Below are positions 1 to 5,364 of a DNA stretch of 5,364 bases, one piece after another. Location: contig DHGW01000095.1 of assembly GCA_002402965.1 (NCBI GenBank), forward strand, positions 1 through 5,364, read 5' to 3'. Within the stretch, counting starts at the first letter, position 1; each line of letters begins with the position of its first letter. The notes beneath the pieces are model-generated. The model did no database searches. It saw only the letters and a program-made list of their open reading frames with translations, and was not told where the DNA came from. This DNA is from Bacteroidales bacterium UBA4788 (GTDB lineage: Bacteria; Bacteroidota; Bacteroidia; Bacteroidales; VadinHA17). A program made the position numbers and the translations under genes.

Positions 1-13
1 TGCGCGTAGCGCA
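1..13. repeat. Short perfect inverted repeat at window edge
   Basis: TGCGC-gta-GCGCA is a perfect 5-bp inverted repeat with a 3-nt loop at the very start of the window. It may be the end of a longer hairpin belonging to an upstream gene, for example a terminator, but its left flank lies outside the window and no T-run follows it. The function is unknown. The rest of the 56-bp lead-in to the first gene is A-rich and shows no recognisable Bacteroidota promoter (TAnnTTTG). Confidence 0.3.
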
Positions 14-56
14 TAAAGCATTGTAAACCAGACATAAAACAACAAAACACATCAAC

Positions 57-503
57 ATGATAACAATCCGAATGGCCAACCCGGATGACGCCCCCTCAAT
101 AATTGCATTCCAGCAGGCTATGGCAATGGAGACAGAGGGTATGAAACTTAAACCGGATGTGATCACCAACGGCGTTATGGCCGTATTCCGCGATACCAAC
201 AAGGGCCGGTACTACGTGACTGAAGACCAGGGCAAGGTGATTGCATCACTGATGATCACCTATGAGTGGAGTGACTGGCGCAACGCCGTCATCTGGTGGT
301 TCCAGTCGGTCTATGTTATCCCTGAATACCGCCGTAAGGGGATTTTCAGGATGATGTACGATCATGTGAAGAAGGAAGGAATGGAGTGCGGCATTGCAGG
401 GCTGCGGCTTTATGTTGAGTTGGAGAACCGCCGCGCACAAAAAACCTACGAGGCGATGGGTATGGACGGCAGACATTACCGTACCTTTGAATGGATGGTG
501 TAA
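57..503 (+). CDS. GNAT family N-acetyltransferase
   Basis: This is a 148-residue single-domain protein of the GNAT (Gcn5-related) fold, expected to be cytosolic and to transfer an acetyl group from acetyl-CoA to an amine. The N-terminal strand and helix are at residues 2-25 (ITIRMANPDDAPSI, then MAMETEG). The central beta strands carry YYVTEDQGKVIASLMITYEWSDW at about 52-74. Motif A is VYVIPEYRRKGIFRMMYDHV (85-104), where RRKGIF is the acetyl-CoA pyrophosphate-binding Q/RxxGxG/A loop with Phe in the last position. Motif B is LRLYVELENRRAQKTYEAMGM (116-136), typical of the family. The length is normal for a GNAT. The start at 57 is preceded by an A-rich tract without a Shine-Dalgarno, as is usual in Bacteroidota. 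The substrate cannot be inferred. It is co-directional with the downstream glycosyltransferase, but the 116-bp repeat-filled gap leaves co-transcription uncertain. Confidence 0.9.
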   Translation: MITIRMANPDDAPSIIAFQQAMAMETEGMKLKPDVITNGVMAVFRDTNKGRYYVTEDQGKVIASLMITYEWSDWRNAVIWWFQSVYVIPEYRRKGIFRMMYDHVKKEGMECGIAGLRLYVELENRRAQKTYEAMGMDGRHYRTFEWMV

Positions 504-531
504 CCATGATTGCAGGTCATGGCCGGAAGGG

Positions 532-614
532 CTGCACGACTGCAAGACCGCATGACTGCAAGATTGCAAGTTCGCAAGACTTTCAGACCTTCAGACTTTC
601 GACTTTCAGACTTT
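532..614. repeat. Degenerate 8-bp tandem repeat array between GNAT and GT2 genes
   Basis: About 10.4 octamer units run head to tail. The 5' half (532-579) has CTGCAAGA-like units: CTGCAAGA occurs exactly at 540-547 and 556-563, with one- to three-base variants at 532, 548, 564 and 572. The 3' half (580-614) has CTTTCAGA-like units, exact at 580-587 and 603-610, with a variant at 588, a 7-bp unit at 596-602 and a partial unit at 611-614. All units share the pattern C-(T/C)-(G/T)-(C/T)-(A/C)-A-G-A. The array fills most of the intergenic gap and stops 5 bp before the ATG of the glycosyltransferase. It lies in the probable 5' untranslated region. There is no sign of coding function. Confidence 0.8.
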
Positions 615-619
615 AAAAT

Positions 620-1729
620 ATGTGGTGGTTAACTTTACCTGTAATCCTATACTCTGCAGGACTCCTTGTCCTGTGGCTGATTATTGTCAGGCGCAGCAAA
701 GAAAAAGAGCCCGAATTGGTGGTATTACCCACGGTAAGTGTAATTGTTGCGGCCCGCAACGAAGAGAAAAGCATTTCCGAACTGCTGGAGAACATTGTAC
801 GGCAGGATTACCCACAGGAGTTGCTTGAGGTCATTATTGTCAACGACAATTCAACGGATCGGACTCCTATTGTTATCAGTGAGTACATTTCGGTTCATAG
901 GGGCCAACCTGGTCCCCGGATGAGGCTTATCTACAATCCATTCTCCGGTAAAAAGCGTGCGGTAAGGTATGGTATAGAGAAGGCTGACGGGAAGGTGATC
1001 CTGACAACTGATGCCGACTGTATTGTAGGGTCAGGGTGGGTTCGTTCGCATGCAACATGGTATGGTGATGGTGGTCCGGTTATGGTTCTTGCACCTGTTT
1101 TCCAGAGGTCCTCTACAGGATTCTGGTCGTATTTCGGGGTTTATGAGTTCTCGGCGCTGCAGGCGATAACTGAAGCGACAGCCGTGGCGGGGCATCCGGT
1201 GATGTGCAATGCTGCGAATATGTCGTTCCGCAGGGAAGTTTATCTGCGTCATGCGGATGAGTTGCGTTCTGATCTGCCATCGGGGGATGACATGTTCCTG
1301 CTGCAGGCCGTCATGCGTGACGGCGGGGCCGTCAGGCATGACGGCCGCAGTGCGGCGGTGGTGGAGACCGCTGCCGCGGTCCCGGCTGCGGCGCTGCTGC
1401 GTCAGCGTGCACGCTGGGCATCCAAGGCATTTCATTACAGGGACGCCCCCACCCTCGCCCTCGCCGCAGCCACGGCGGCGTGCAACGCCGCCATCACCGC
1501 CGCCGCAGTGATTGCATGTTTTTCTGTTGCATACGTGCCGGTAGTGGGTGCCATGTATGCCATCCGGATCCTGCCCGATTACCTGCTCATTGCCAGGGAG
1601 ATGAAAAAAAGGGGTGACCACGTGCAAGTGATAACATTCGTAGTATCGGAGCTGATCTACCCGTTCTACTTTCTGGTGGTAGGGGTGATGAGTCTGTTCC
1701 CGTCGTCGCGGAGGTTCAGGGTACGGTGA
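620..1729 (+). CDS. Membrane-associated family 2 glycosyltransferase
   Basis: This 369-residue protein is a processive-type or polysaccharide-related GT2 (GT-A fold) that should transfer sugar from a nucleotide-sugar donor on the cytoplasmic face of the inner membrane. An N-terminal membrane segment (about 4-23) is followed by a basic stretch (RRSKEK). Catalytic-domain motifs in order are SVIVAARNEE (40-49), VIIVNDNSTDRT (71-82), SGKKRAVRYGI (109-119), the DxD motif TTDADC with D131/D133, the acceptor-side GHPVMCNAANMSFRR (191-205), SGDD with the probable catalytic-base Asp pair (221-224), and QRARW (262-266), the Q/RxxRW motif. Hydrophobic segments at about 279-318 and 335-359 form the C-terminal membrane region, and the protein ends in a basic tail (RRFRVR). 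Residues 230-297 are strikingly Ala-rich (25 of 68) and GC-rich at DNA level, yet all motifs are intact. The donor and product are unknown. The ATG at 620 keeps the N-terminal membrane helix; it is preceded by an A/T-rich stretch without a Shine-Dalgarno. Confidence 0.9.
   Translation: MWWLTLPVILYSAGLLVLWLIIVRRSKEKEPELVVLPTVSVIVAARNEEKSISELLENIVRQDYPQELLEVIIVNDNSTDRTPIVISEYISVHRGQPGPRMRLIYNPFSGKKRAVRYGIEKADGKVILTTDADCIVGSGWVRSHATWYGDGGPVMVLAPVFQRSSTGFWSYFGVYEFSALQAITEATAVAGHPVMCNAANMSFRREVYLRHADELRSDLPSGDDMFLLQAVMRDGGAVRHDGRSAAVVETAAAVPAAALLRQRARWASKAFHYRDAPTLALAAATAACNAAITAAAVIACFSVAYVPVVGAMYAIRILPDYLLIAREMKKRGDHVQVITFVVSELIYPFYFLVVGVMSLFPSSRRFRVR
1307..1345. repeat. Two tandem 18-bp hairpins (21-bp in-frame direct repeat) inside the GT2 gene
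   Basis: Positions 1307-1324 and 1328-1345 each have the form GCCGTCA-N4-TGACGGC, a perfect 7-bp stem with a 4-nt loop, separated by GGG. Together they make a 21-bp (7-codon) imperfect direct repeat encoding AVMRDGG then AVRHDGR (residues 230-243). The reading frame is maintained. The hairpins lie just after the GDD motif and before QRARW. Confidence 0.8.
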
Positions 1730-1775
1730 GGTTAATCGGGTGGAGGCAGGCGGGGGAAAATGCTGGATGGTATAC

Positions 1776-1830
1776 GACCATAAATATCCATTATACTACT
1801 GTTCTACAATGCTTTATGGTCAATATTTAT
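1776..1830 (+). terminator. Possible terminator or attenuator-like hairpin after the GT2 gene
   Basis: GACCATAAA (1776-1784) and TTTATGGTC (1813-1821) are perfect 9-bp complements with a 28-nt loop, followed by AATATTTATTTTCT, which is T-rich but interrupted. An overlapping pair, ATAAATAT (1780-1787) with ATATTTAT (1823-1830), could form instead. The site begins 46 bp after the stop codon of the glycosyltransferase. The long loop and interrupted T-tract make it a weak intrinsic terminator candidate. Confidence 0.35.
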
Positions 1831-1836
1831 TTTCTG

Positions 1837-1866
1837 CCGTCCCCATCCGCCAGCTGGCGGATACGG
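1837..1866. repeat. REP-like perfect palindrome in the convergent intergenic region
   Basis: ATCCGCCAGCTGGCGGAT (1845-1862) is an 18-bp perfect palindrome. An outer CCGT (1837-1840) pairs with ACGG (1863-1866) across a 4-nt CCCC bulge on the left arm. GC-rich palindromes between convergent genes are typical places for REP-type repeats or bidirectional termination structures. No T-run follows on either strand, so a classic intrinsic terminator is not supported. It lies 115 bp after the GT2 stop and 81 bp from the recQ stop. The remainder of 1730-1943 holds no gene I can support. Confidence 0.6.
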
Positions 1867-1943
1867 GATTGATCCTGCTCCTTCGTCGCAGTCTCAAACT
1901 GAAGACTTCACTACTGCCTGTTGCCTAATCCCAATTGTCTGAT

Positions 1944-4121
1944 CTAGTTTCCCTCTGACAGCACCTTGATGCGCACAAGGCGGATCTCCTCCTCCTCAAA
2001 CTCACCGGCCAGCTTACTGACAGCCTCCTCAAGCGAGCCGCTCTCAGCTTCCTCCATGAAGAATGCGTATATATCCTGCTGACGGTCCTCGTCAATGACA
2101 CTGTTAACGTAATAATCTATGTTCAGCTTCGTCCCGCTGCTCACAATGGCCTCCAGCTCAGATAACAGCTCTTCGTACTCGAGGCCTTTGGCATCAGCGA
2201 TATCCTCAAACGGCATCTTGCGGTCAATGCTCTGAATGATGTATACCTTGAGTCCCGACTTGTTCACTACCGACCTGACAACCATATCCTGGGGCCTGAT
2301 GATCTCCTTGTCCGCCACATAGTCCTTGATCACCTCAACAACCTCCTTGCCGTACCGCTGCGCCTTACCTGCACCTATGCCGGTTATGTTCTGCAACTCC
2401 TCAATTGTGACGGGATACTGGATAGCCATCTCCTCCAGCGAGGGGTCCTGGAAGATGTTGTAGGGCGGTTGTCCCGCCTGCTTTGAGATCTTCTTCCTCA
2501 GATCCTTAAGGATGCTGAGCAGCTCCTCATCGGCCGCTGCCGTGCGTGCCCCGAAGGAGGCCTCATCATCCTCAGTGTCAGTATAGTCATGATCTTCATT
2601 CAGCATGAAGCTCTTCGGCTCCTCGAGGTACTCGTGCCCCTTTGGCGTCAGACCAAGCAGCCCGTAATTCTCTATGTCCTTGTTAAGCAGCTTGTTGATG
2701 AGAGCCTGGCGTATAACCATATTCCAGAAACGCTCGTCCTTCTCCTCGTCAATGCCGAAGGTCTCAAGCTTGTGGTGCTTGTATGACTTGATTGCAGAGT
2801 TCAGGGTACCGGCCAGGATCTTTGCTATATGATCAGCCTTGTGCTTCTCCTTCACCGCCAGTACTGTCTCGAGCATGCTGACGACATAATCCTGTCCCTC
2901 GAACTGTGTCTTGGGATGGAGACAGTTGTCGCATGCTTCGCAGTTCTCCTGGTCGTACTCCTCCCCGAAGTAATGGAGCAGAATGCGGCGCCGGCATGTT
3001 GACGACTCCGCATAGGAGACCGTTTCAAGCAGCAGTTGCTTGCCTATCTCCTGCTCGGCTATCGGCTTACCCTGCATGAACTTCTCGAGCTTGACTATAT
3101 CGTCATAGCTGTAGTAGGCGATGCATCTCCCCTCTCCGCCGTCGCGCCCGGCACGGCCTGTCTCCTGGTAATACCCCTCGAGGCTCTTCGGCATGTCATA
3201 GTGGATGACATACCGCACGTCAGGTTTGTCTATTCCCATGCCAAAGGCGATTGTAGCCACGATCACATCCACATCCTCCATCAGGAACTTGTCCTGGTTT
3301 GAAGTACGCGTCTGCGAGTCCATCCCGGCATGATATGCCAGAGCCTTTATGTCATTGACCTTCAGGGTCTCGGCCAGCTCCTCCACTTTCTTGCGGCTGA
3401 GGCAGTATATGATCCCCGACTTTCCAGTGTTGTTCTTAATGTATTTGATAATCTCACGTGCGGCGTCCTGCTTGGCCTTGACCTCATAGTAGAGGTTGGG
3501 CCTGTTGAATGACGATTTGAACGACATTGCGTCGGATATGCCGAGGTTCTTCAGTATGTCATGCTGCACCTTCGGGGTGGCGGTAGCTGTCAGTGCAATT
3601 ATAGGTGCCCGTGCGATGGTGTCAATTATTGGTCTTATCCTGCGGTACTCCGGCCGGAAGTCGTGCCCCCATTCCGAGATGCAGTGGGCCTCATCCACAG
3701 CGTAGAACGAAACCTTAACGCTTTTGAGGAAATCAATGTTTTCCTCCTTGGTAAGCGACTCCGGGGCCACGTACAGGAGTTTGGTGTTGCCATGAGCCAC
3801 ATCCTGCCTTACCTTGGCTATTGCGGTCTTGGTCAGCGATGAGTTTAGAAAGTGGGCCACGTCATCCGTGGTATTGAAGTTGCGCATTGCGTCCACCTGG
3901 TTCTTCATCAGGGCAATCAGCGGGGAGATGACCACAGCTGTCCCCTCCATCATCACGGCGGGGAGCTGGTAGCAAAGCGACTTTCCGCCGCCTGTTGGCA
4001 TCAGCACGAATGTGTCATTGCCTTCGAGCACACTCCTGATGATGGGCCCCTGGTTGCCCTTGAAATTGTCAAAACCGAAATATCTCTTCAGATAGTCATG
4101 TATGGAAGCATCAGTATACAT
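1944..4121 (-). CDS. recQ: ATP-dependent DNA helicase RecQ
   Basis: This 725-residue superfamily 2 3'-5' DNA helicase acts in recombination repair and at stalled replication forks. Motif 0 is FKGNQ (20-24, Lys where FRxxQ is usual). Walker A is MPTGGGKS (41-48) and motif II is DEAH (143-146). The RecQ aromatic-rich loop is SEWGHDFRPEY (149-159), and motif III is LTATAT (177-182). The second RecA lobe has AFGMGIDKPDVR (292-303) and motif VI YYQETGRAGRDG (317-328). The zinc site is C376, C394, C397 and C400 (spacing 18-3-3, close to that of E. coli RecQ). A winged-helix RQC region follows (about 405-500), then an acidic linker (508-533) and an HRDC domain (about 530-605). A further roughly 100-residue C-terminal region (620-721) resembles the helix-turn-helix domain found at the end of long Bacteroidota RecQ proteins. 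The start at 4121 is supported by a purine-rich stretch (GGGGGAGAAGAG) upstream and by a good promoter. It is convergent with GT2 and divergent from tatC, so probably monocistronic. Confidence 0.97.
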   Translation of the reverse strand: MYTDASIHDYLKRYFGFDNFKGNQGPIIRSVLEGNDTFVLMPTGGGKSLCYQLPAVMMEGTAVVISPLIALMKNQVDAMRNFNTTDDVAHFLNSSLTKTAIAKVRQDVAHGNTKLLYVAPESLTKEENIDFLKSVKVSFYAVDEAHCISEWGHDFRPEYRRIRPIIDTIARAPIIALTATATPKVQHDILKNLGISDAMSFKSSFNRPNLYYEVKAKQDAAREIIKYIKNNTGKSGIIYCLSRKKVEELAETLKVNDIKALAYHAGMDSQTRTSNQDKFLMEDVDVIVATIAFGMGIDKPDVRYVIHYDMPKSLEGYYQETGRAGRDGGEGRCIAYYSYDDIVKLEKFMQGKPIAEQEIGKQLLLETVSYAESSTCRRRILLHYFGEEYDQENCEACDNCLHPKTQFEGQDYVVSMLETVLAVKEKHKADHIAKILAGTLNSAIKSYKHHKLETFGIDEEKDERFWNMVIRQALINKLLNKDIENYGLLGLTPKGHEYLEEPKSFMLNEDHDYTDTEDDEASFGARTAAADEELLSILKDLRKKISKQAGQPPYNIFQDPSLEEMAIQYPVTIEELQNITGIGAGKAQRYGKEVVEVIKDYVADKEIIRPQDMVVRSVVNKSGLKVYIIQSIDRKMPFEDIADAKGLEYEELLSELEAIVSSGTKLNIDYYVNSVIDEDRQQDIYAFFMEEAESGSLEEAVSKLAGEFEEEEIRLVRIKVLSEGN

Positions 4122-4208
4122 AATAATATCTCTTCTCCCCCTTTTGTTAAACTGTCAAAATCCTACTAACAAGTTACGTAATCTTTGTTCAACATATTAC
4201 CCTTAACT

Positions 4209-4240
4209 CAAATTTAACTTAAATAAAACTACATGTCAAA
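4209..4240 (-). promoter_or_regulatory. Bacteroidota-type promoter for recQ
   Basis: On the minus strand, TTTG (complement of 4237-4240) is followed by a 20-nt spacer and TAAATTTG (complement of 4209-4216). This is an exact fit to the Bacteroidota primary-sigma consensus TTTG-N(19-21)-TAnnTTTG. Transcription would start about 4-8 nt further on, giving a recQ leader of roughly 80 nt. That leader contains an 8-bp palindrome TTACGTAA (4174-4181), which could be an operator but has no known match. Confidence 0.7.
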
Positions 4241-4283
4241 TCTTTTTGTCACCCCTGCGATAAATATCACATGGTACCAGTTT

Positions 4284-4315
4284 TTTGTCCGGCCGCTCAA
4301 AATCGGGTGATTTTA
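4284..4315 (+). promoter_or_regulatory. Weak candidate promoter for tatC
   Basis: TTTG (4284-4287, within a T6G run) stands 20 nt upstream of TGATTTTA (4308-4315), which matches 4 of the 6 fixed positions of TAnnTTTG. The spacing is right but the -7 element is poor. A small hairpin AAAATC-GGGT-GATTTT (4299-4314) overlaps it. A second -7-like TAAGTTTA (4318-4325) has no -33 partner at proper distance. No better plus-strand promoter is visible in 4122-4334, so tatC may have a weak or activator-dependent promoter. Confidence 0.25.
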
Positions 4316-4334
4316 TGTAAGTTTACACCCTTTA

Positions 4335-5219
4335 ATGCAGATGCCGGCTATGGCCCGCAAGAACAGAGAGACAAGCAATAATGCTGACGGTGAGATGACT
4401 TTCCTCCAGCACCTGGAGGAGCTGAGGTGGCACATCATCCGGGCCCTCGTGGCTGTTGTGGCAGGGGCAATCATCGCGTTTGTGTTCAAGAATATAATCT
4501 TCGACAAGGTTATCCTTGCCCCTAACAATCCCGATTTCATCACCAACAGGATTCTGTGCCAGCTAGCCGACCTGATGAATGTCCCGGCTCTCTGCATCAA
4601 CCAGGATCCGATCGATCTGATAAGCATAAAGATGTCAGGGCAGTTCACCACCCACATCAACATCTCCCTCGTGGCCGGGCTGATCATTGCCTTCCCCTAT
4701 GTCTTCTGGGAGTTCTGGTCTTTCTTCCGTCCGGCTCTCTACGATAAGGAGCGCAAGTATGCCCGCGGTGCGGTGTCTATGGCTTCGCTCCTCTTTCTTG
4801 CAGGTGTGGTTTTTGGTTACTTCATCATCACCCCGCTATCTATCAACTTCCTTGGCTCCTACCGTGTGAGTGACGTTATCACCAACCAGATCAACATAAC
4901 TTCCTATATCGGCTCGGTAACCTCTGTGGCTCTCTCGGCAGGAATAACATTTGAACTGCCCATTGTGGTATTCTTTCTTGCGAGGGTTGGAATCATCACC
5001 CCGGAGTTCATGAGAAAGTACCGAAGGCACGCCATTGTTCTGGTTCTGGTGCTGGCAGCTGTGATCACCCCTCCTGATGTATTCAGCCTCATACTCGTGA
5101 CCATCCCCCTGATCCTTCTGTATGAAGTGAGTATCTTTATTGCTGCCAGTGTGATAAGGAAAAGGGCTGAGGATGACGAGGCGGAGGCCGCAAAAGGAAC
5201 CGCCACTGCAAAAGAATAA
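4335..5219 (+). CDS. tatC: Twin-arginine translocase subunit TatC
   Basis: This 294-residue polytopic inner-membrane protein is the core of the Tat translocase that binds twin-arginine signal peptides and exports folded proteins. The cytosolic N-terminus has the TatC signature HLEELRWHIIRA (26-37). Six membrane segments lie at about 34-52, 110-131, 147-169, 192-216, 232-244 and 250-272. FWSFFRPALYDKERK (127-141) contains F130 and E139, aligning with signal-peptide-binding F94 and E103 of E. coli TatC. FELP (206-209) and TPPD (245-248) are also conserved. The first periplasmic loop (about 53-109) is longer than in E. coli and carries two Cys (C75, C87). The cytosolic tail is charged and Ala-rich. 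The start could equally be the ATG at 4341 or 4350; MARKNRET from 4350 looks most family-like (289 residues). No tatA or tatB is in the window. A diverged copy of its 3' end follows directly. Confidence 0.96.
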   Translation: MQMPAMARKNRETSNNADGEMTFLQHLEELRWHIIRALVAVVAGAIIAFVFKNIIFDKVILAPNNPDFITNRILCQLADLMNVPALCINQDPIDLISIKMSGQFTTHINISLVAGLIIAFPYVFWEFWSFFRPALYDKERKYARGAVSMASLLFLAGVVFGYFIITPLSINFLGSYRVSDVITNQINITSYIGSVTSVALSAGITFELPIVVFFLARVGIITPEFMRKYRRHAIVLVLVLAAVITPPDVFSLILVTIPLILLYEVSIFIAASVIRKRAEDDEAEAAKGTATAKE

Positions 5220-5236
5220 AGAAGTGAGTATCTTTA
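5124..5236 (+). repeat. 16-bp direct repeat at the tatC 3' end, 97 bp apart
   Basis: GAAGTGAGTATCTTTA occurs exactly at 5124-5139 (inside tatC, residues 264-269) and again at 5221-5236, two bases after the tatC stop codon. The offset of 97 bp is not a multiple of three, so the second copy is in a different frame. Similarity continues beyond the 16 bp, at about 74% over 69 aligned bases by my count. Confidence 0.85.
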
Positions 5237-5334
5237 CAGCAGCCTGCATGGTAAGGAAGAGTCCCGGGAATGAAGAGGCTACGGCCGCCAGGGAGGCAGC
5301 AGCAGCAGCAGCAGTGAACGGTAAAAAAATGTGA
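5221..5334 (+). pseudogene. Diverged second copy of the tatC C-terminal tail (remnant)
   Basis: Read from 5221 this segment encodes EVSIFTAACMVRKS..., matching the TatC tail EVSIFIAASVIRKR... at 13 of 23 residues. It keeps a charged, Ala-rich end and stops at TGA 5332-5334. Many differences from the first copy are at third codon positions or are conservative, so it appears to have been coding. It lacks the rest of tatC. The frame extends back to an ATG at 5173 inside tatC (a 53-codon ORF), but I see no reason to believe that start is used. The copy ends 4 nt before the next gene's ATG, the spacing expected for a native operon junction. This suggests that copy 2 is the older tatC terminus and copy 1 an inserted or replaced end. 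A metagenomic mis-join of two strain variants would look the same. Confidence 0.6.
5296..5313. repeat. (GCA)6 trinucleotide run
   Basis: There are six consecutive GCA codons within the tatC tail remnant, encoding six alanines if translated. It is a short microsatellite, liable to slippage in units of three. Confidence 0.8.
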
Positions 5335-5338
5335 GAAT

Positions 5339-5364
5339 ATGAAACTCCATACAACAGACCTTGT
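5339..5364 (+). CDS. lptB: Start of a further gene, probably LptB (LPS export ABC ATPase), truncated by the window edge
   Basis: ATG at 5339 opens a frame reading MKLHTTDLV, cut off by the window end. The short beta-strand start M-K-L-x-x-x-x-L-V is what LptB-type ABC ATPases look like just before the K-Y-K-x-R-x-V-V-K segment. In Bacteroidota tatC is often followed by lptB, which powers lipopolysaccharide extraction from the inner membrane. Only eight full codons are visible, so the name rests on gene order and a weak N-terminal resemblance. It lies 4 nt after the stop of the tatC tail remnant and 119 nt after the actual tatC stop. Confidence 0.45.

Noticed and set aside
246..569. 107-codon minus-strand open frame opposite the GNAT gene, extending into the octamer array
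   Set aside because: Its N-terminal part is just translated octamer repeats (recurrent LQSCS-like residues) and the rest is antisense to conserved GNAT motifs.
532..614. Octamer array as a possible CRISPR array or iteron origin
   Set aside because: Units are contiguous without spacers and too short for CRISPR repeats. No Cas or replication initiator gene is present, and units are too degenerate for iterons.
1031..1627. Long open frame on the minus strand opposite the GT2 gene
   Set aside because: It is a shadow created by the GC-rich third positions of the real gene; the translation is Gly/Arg/His/Cys-rich without any domain, while the plus frame has all GT2 motifs.
1740..1928. 62-codon open frame with GTG start just after the GT2 gene
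   Set aside because: It runs straight through both inverted repeats of the convergent gap, has no recognisable domain, no ribosome-binding context and no plausible composition for a protein. It is most likely a chance frame.
5124..5236. 16-bp direct repeats as attachment sites of an integrated element
   Set aside because: Only 81 bp lie between the copies and they encode the TatC tail itself; there is no integrase or cargo. The similarity continuing past 16 bp fits partial duplication or tail replacement better.
4836..5354. 172-codon minus-strand open frame over the tatC end
   Set aside because: It is antisense to clear TatC membrane segments and to the Ala-coding GCA run; no domain or start signal supports it.

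Overview
The window looks like a stretch of a Bacteroidota (Bacteroidetes) chromosome, probably Bacteroidales-like. The evidence is a minus-strand promoter of the Bacteroidota sigma type (TTTG, 20-nt spacer, TAnnTTTG) upstream of recQ, A-rich start regions without a clear Shine-Dalgarno in front of the first two genes, a long RecQ with an extra C-terminal domain, a TatC with an enlarged first periplasmic loop, and an apparent tatC-lptB gene order. No tRNA, rRNA, CRISPR array, transposase or phage gene is visible.

Layout. A GNAT-family acetyltransferase (57-503, +) is followed, after a 116-bp gap holding a degenerate 8-bp tandem repeat (532-614), by a membrane-anchored family 2 glycosyltransferase (620-1729, +). 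A 214-bp convergent gap (1730-1943) carries two inverted repeats, one an 18-bp perfect palindrome of REP-like appearance. Then comes a complete RecQ DNA helicase on the minus strand (1944-4121). A 213-bp AT-rich divergent region (4122-4334) holds the recQ promoter and the leader of tatC. tatC (4335-5219, +) encodes the core membrane subunit of twin-arginine protein export. The last 26 bp hold the first codons of a further gene, probably lptB (LPS-export ATPase).

How the genes relate. They are mostly independent housekeeping or envelope functions: DNA repair (RecQ), protein export (TatC), probably LPS transport (LptB), surface or lipid glycosylation (GT2) and an acetyltransferase of unknown substrate. 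I do not see a defence island or a new multi-gene system.

The most notable structure is at the 3' end of tatC. Immediately after its stop codon lies a diverged second copy of the tatC C-terminal coding tail (5221-5334). It starts with a 16-bp exact direct repeat, sits 97 bp downstream in another frame, and ends 4 nt before the next gene's ATG. It looks like a scar of tail replacement or partial duplication, or possibly a mixed-strain assembly artefact. Secondary points are the octamer array in front of the glycosyltransferase and a sharply GC- and alanine-rich patch with twin hairpins inside it.
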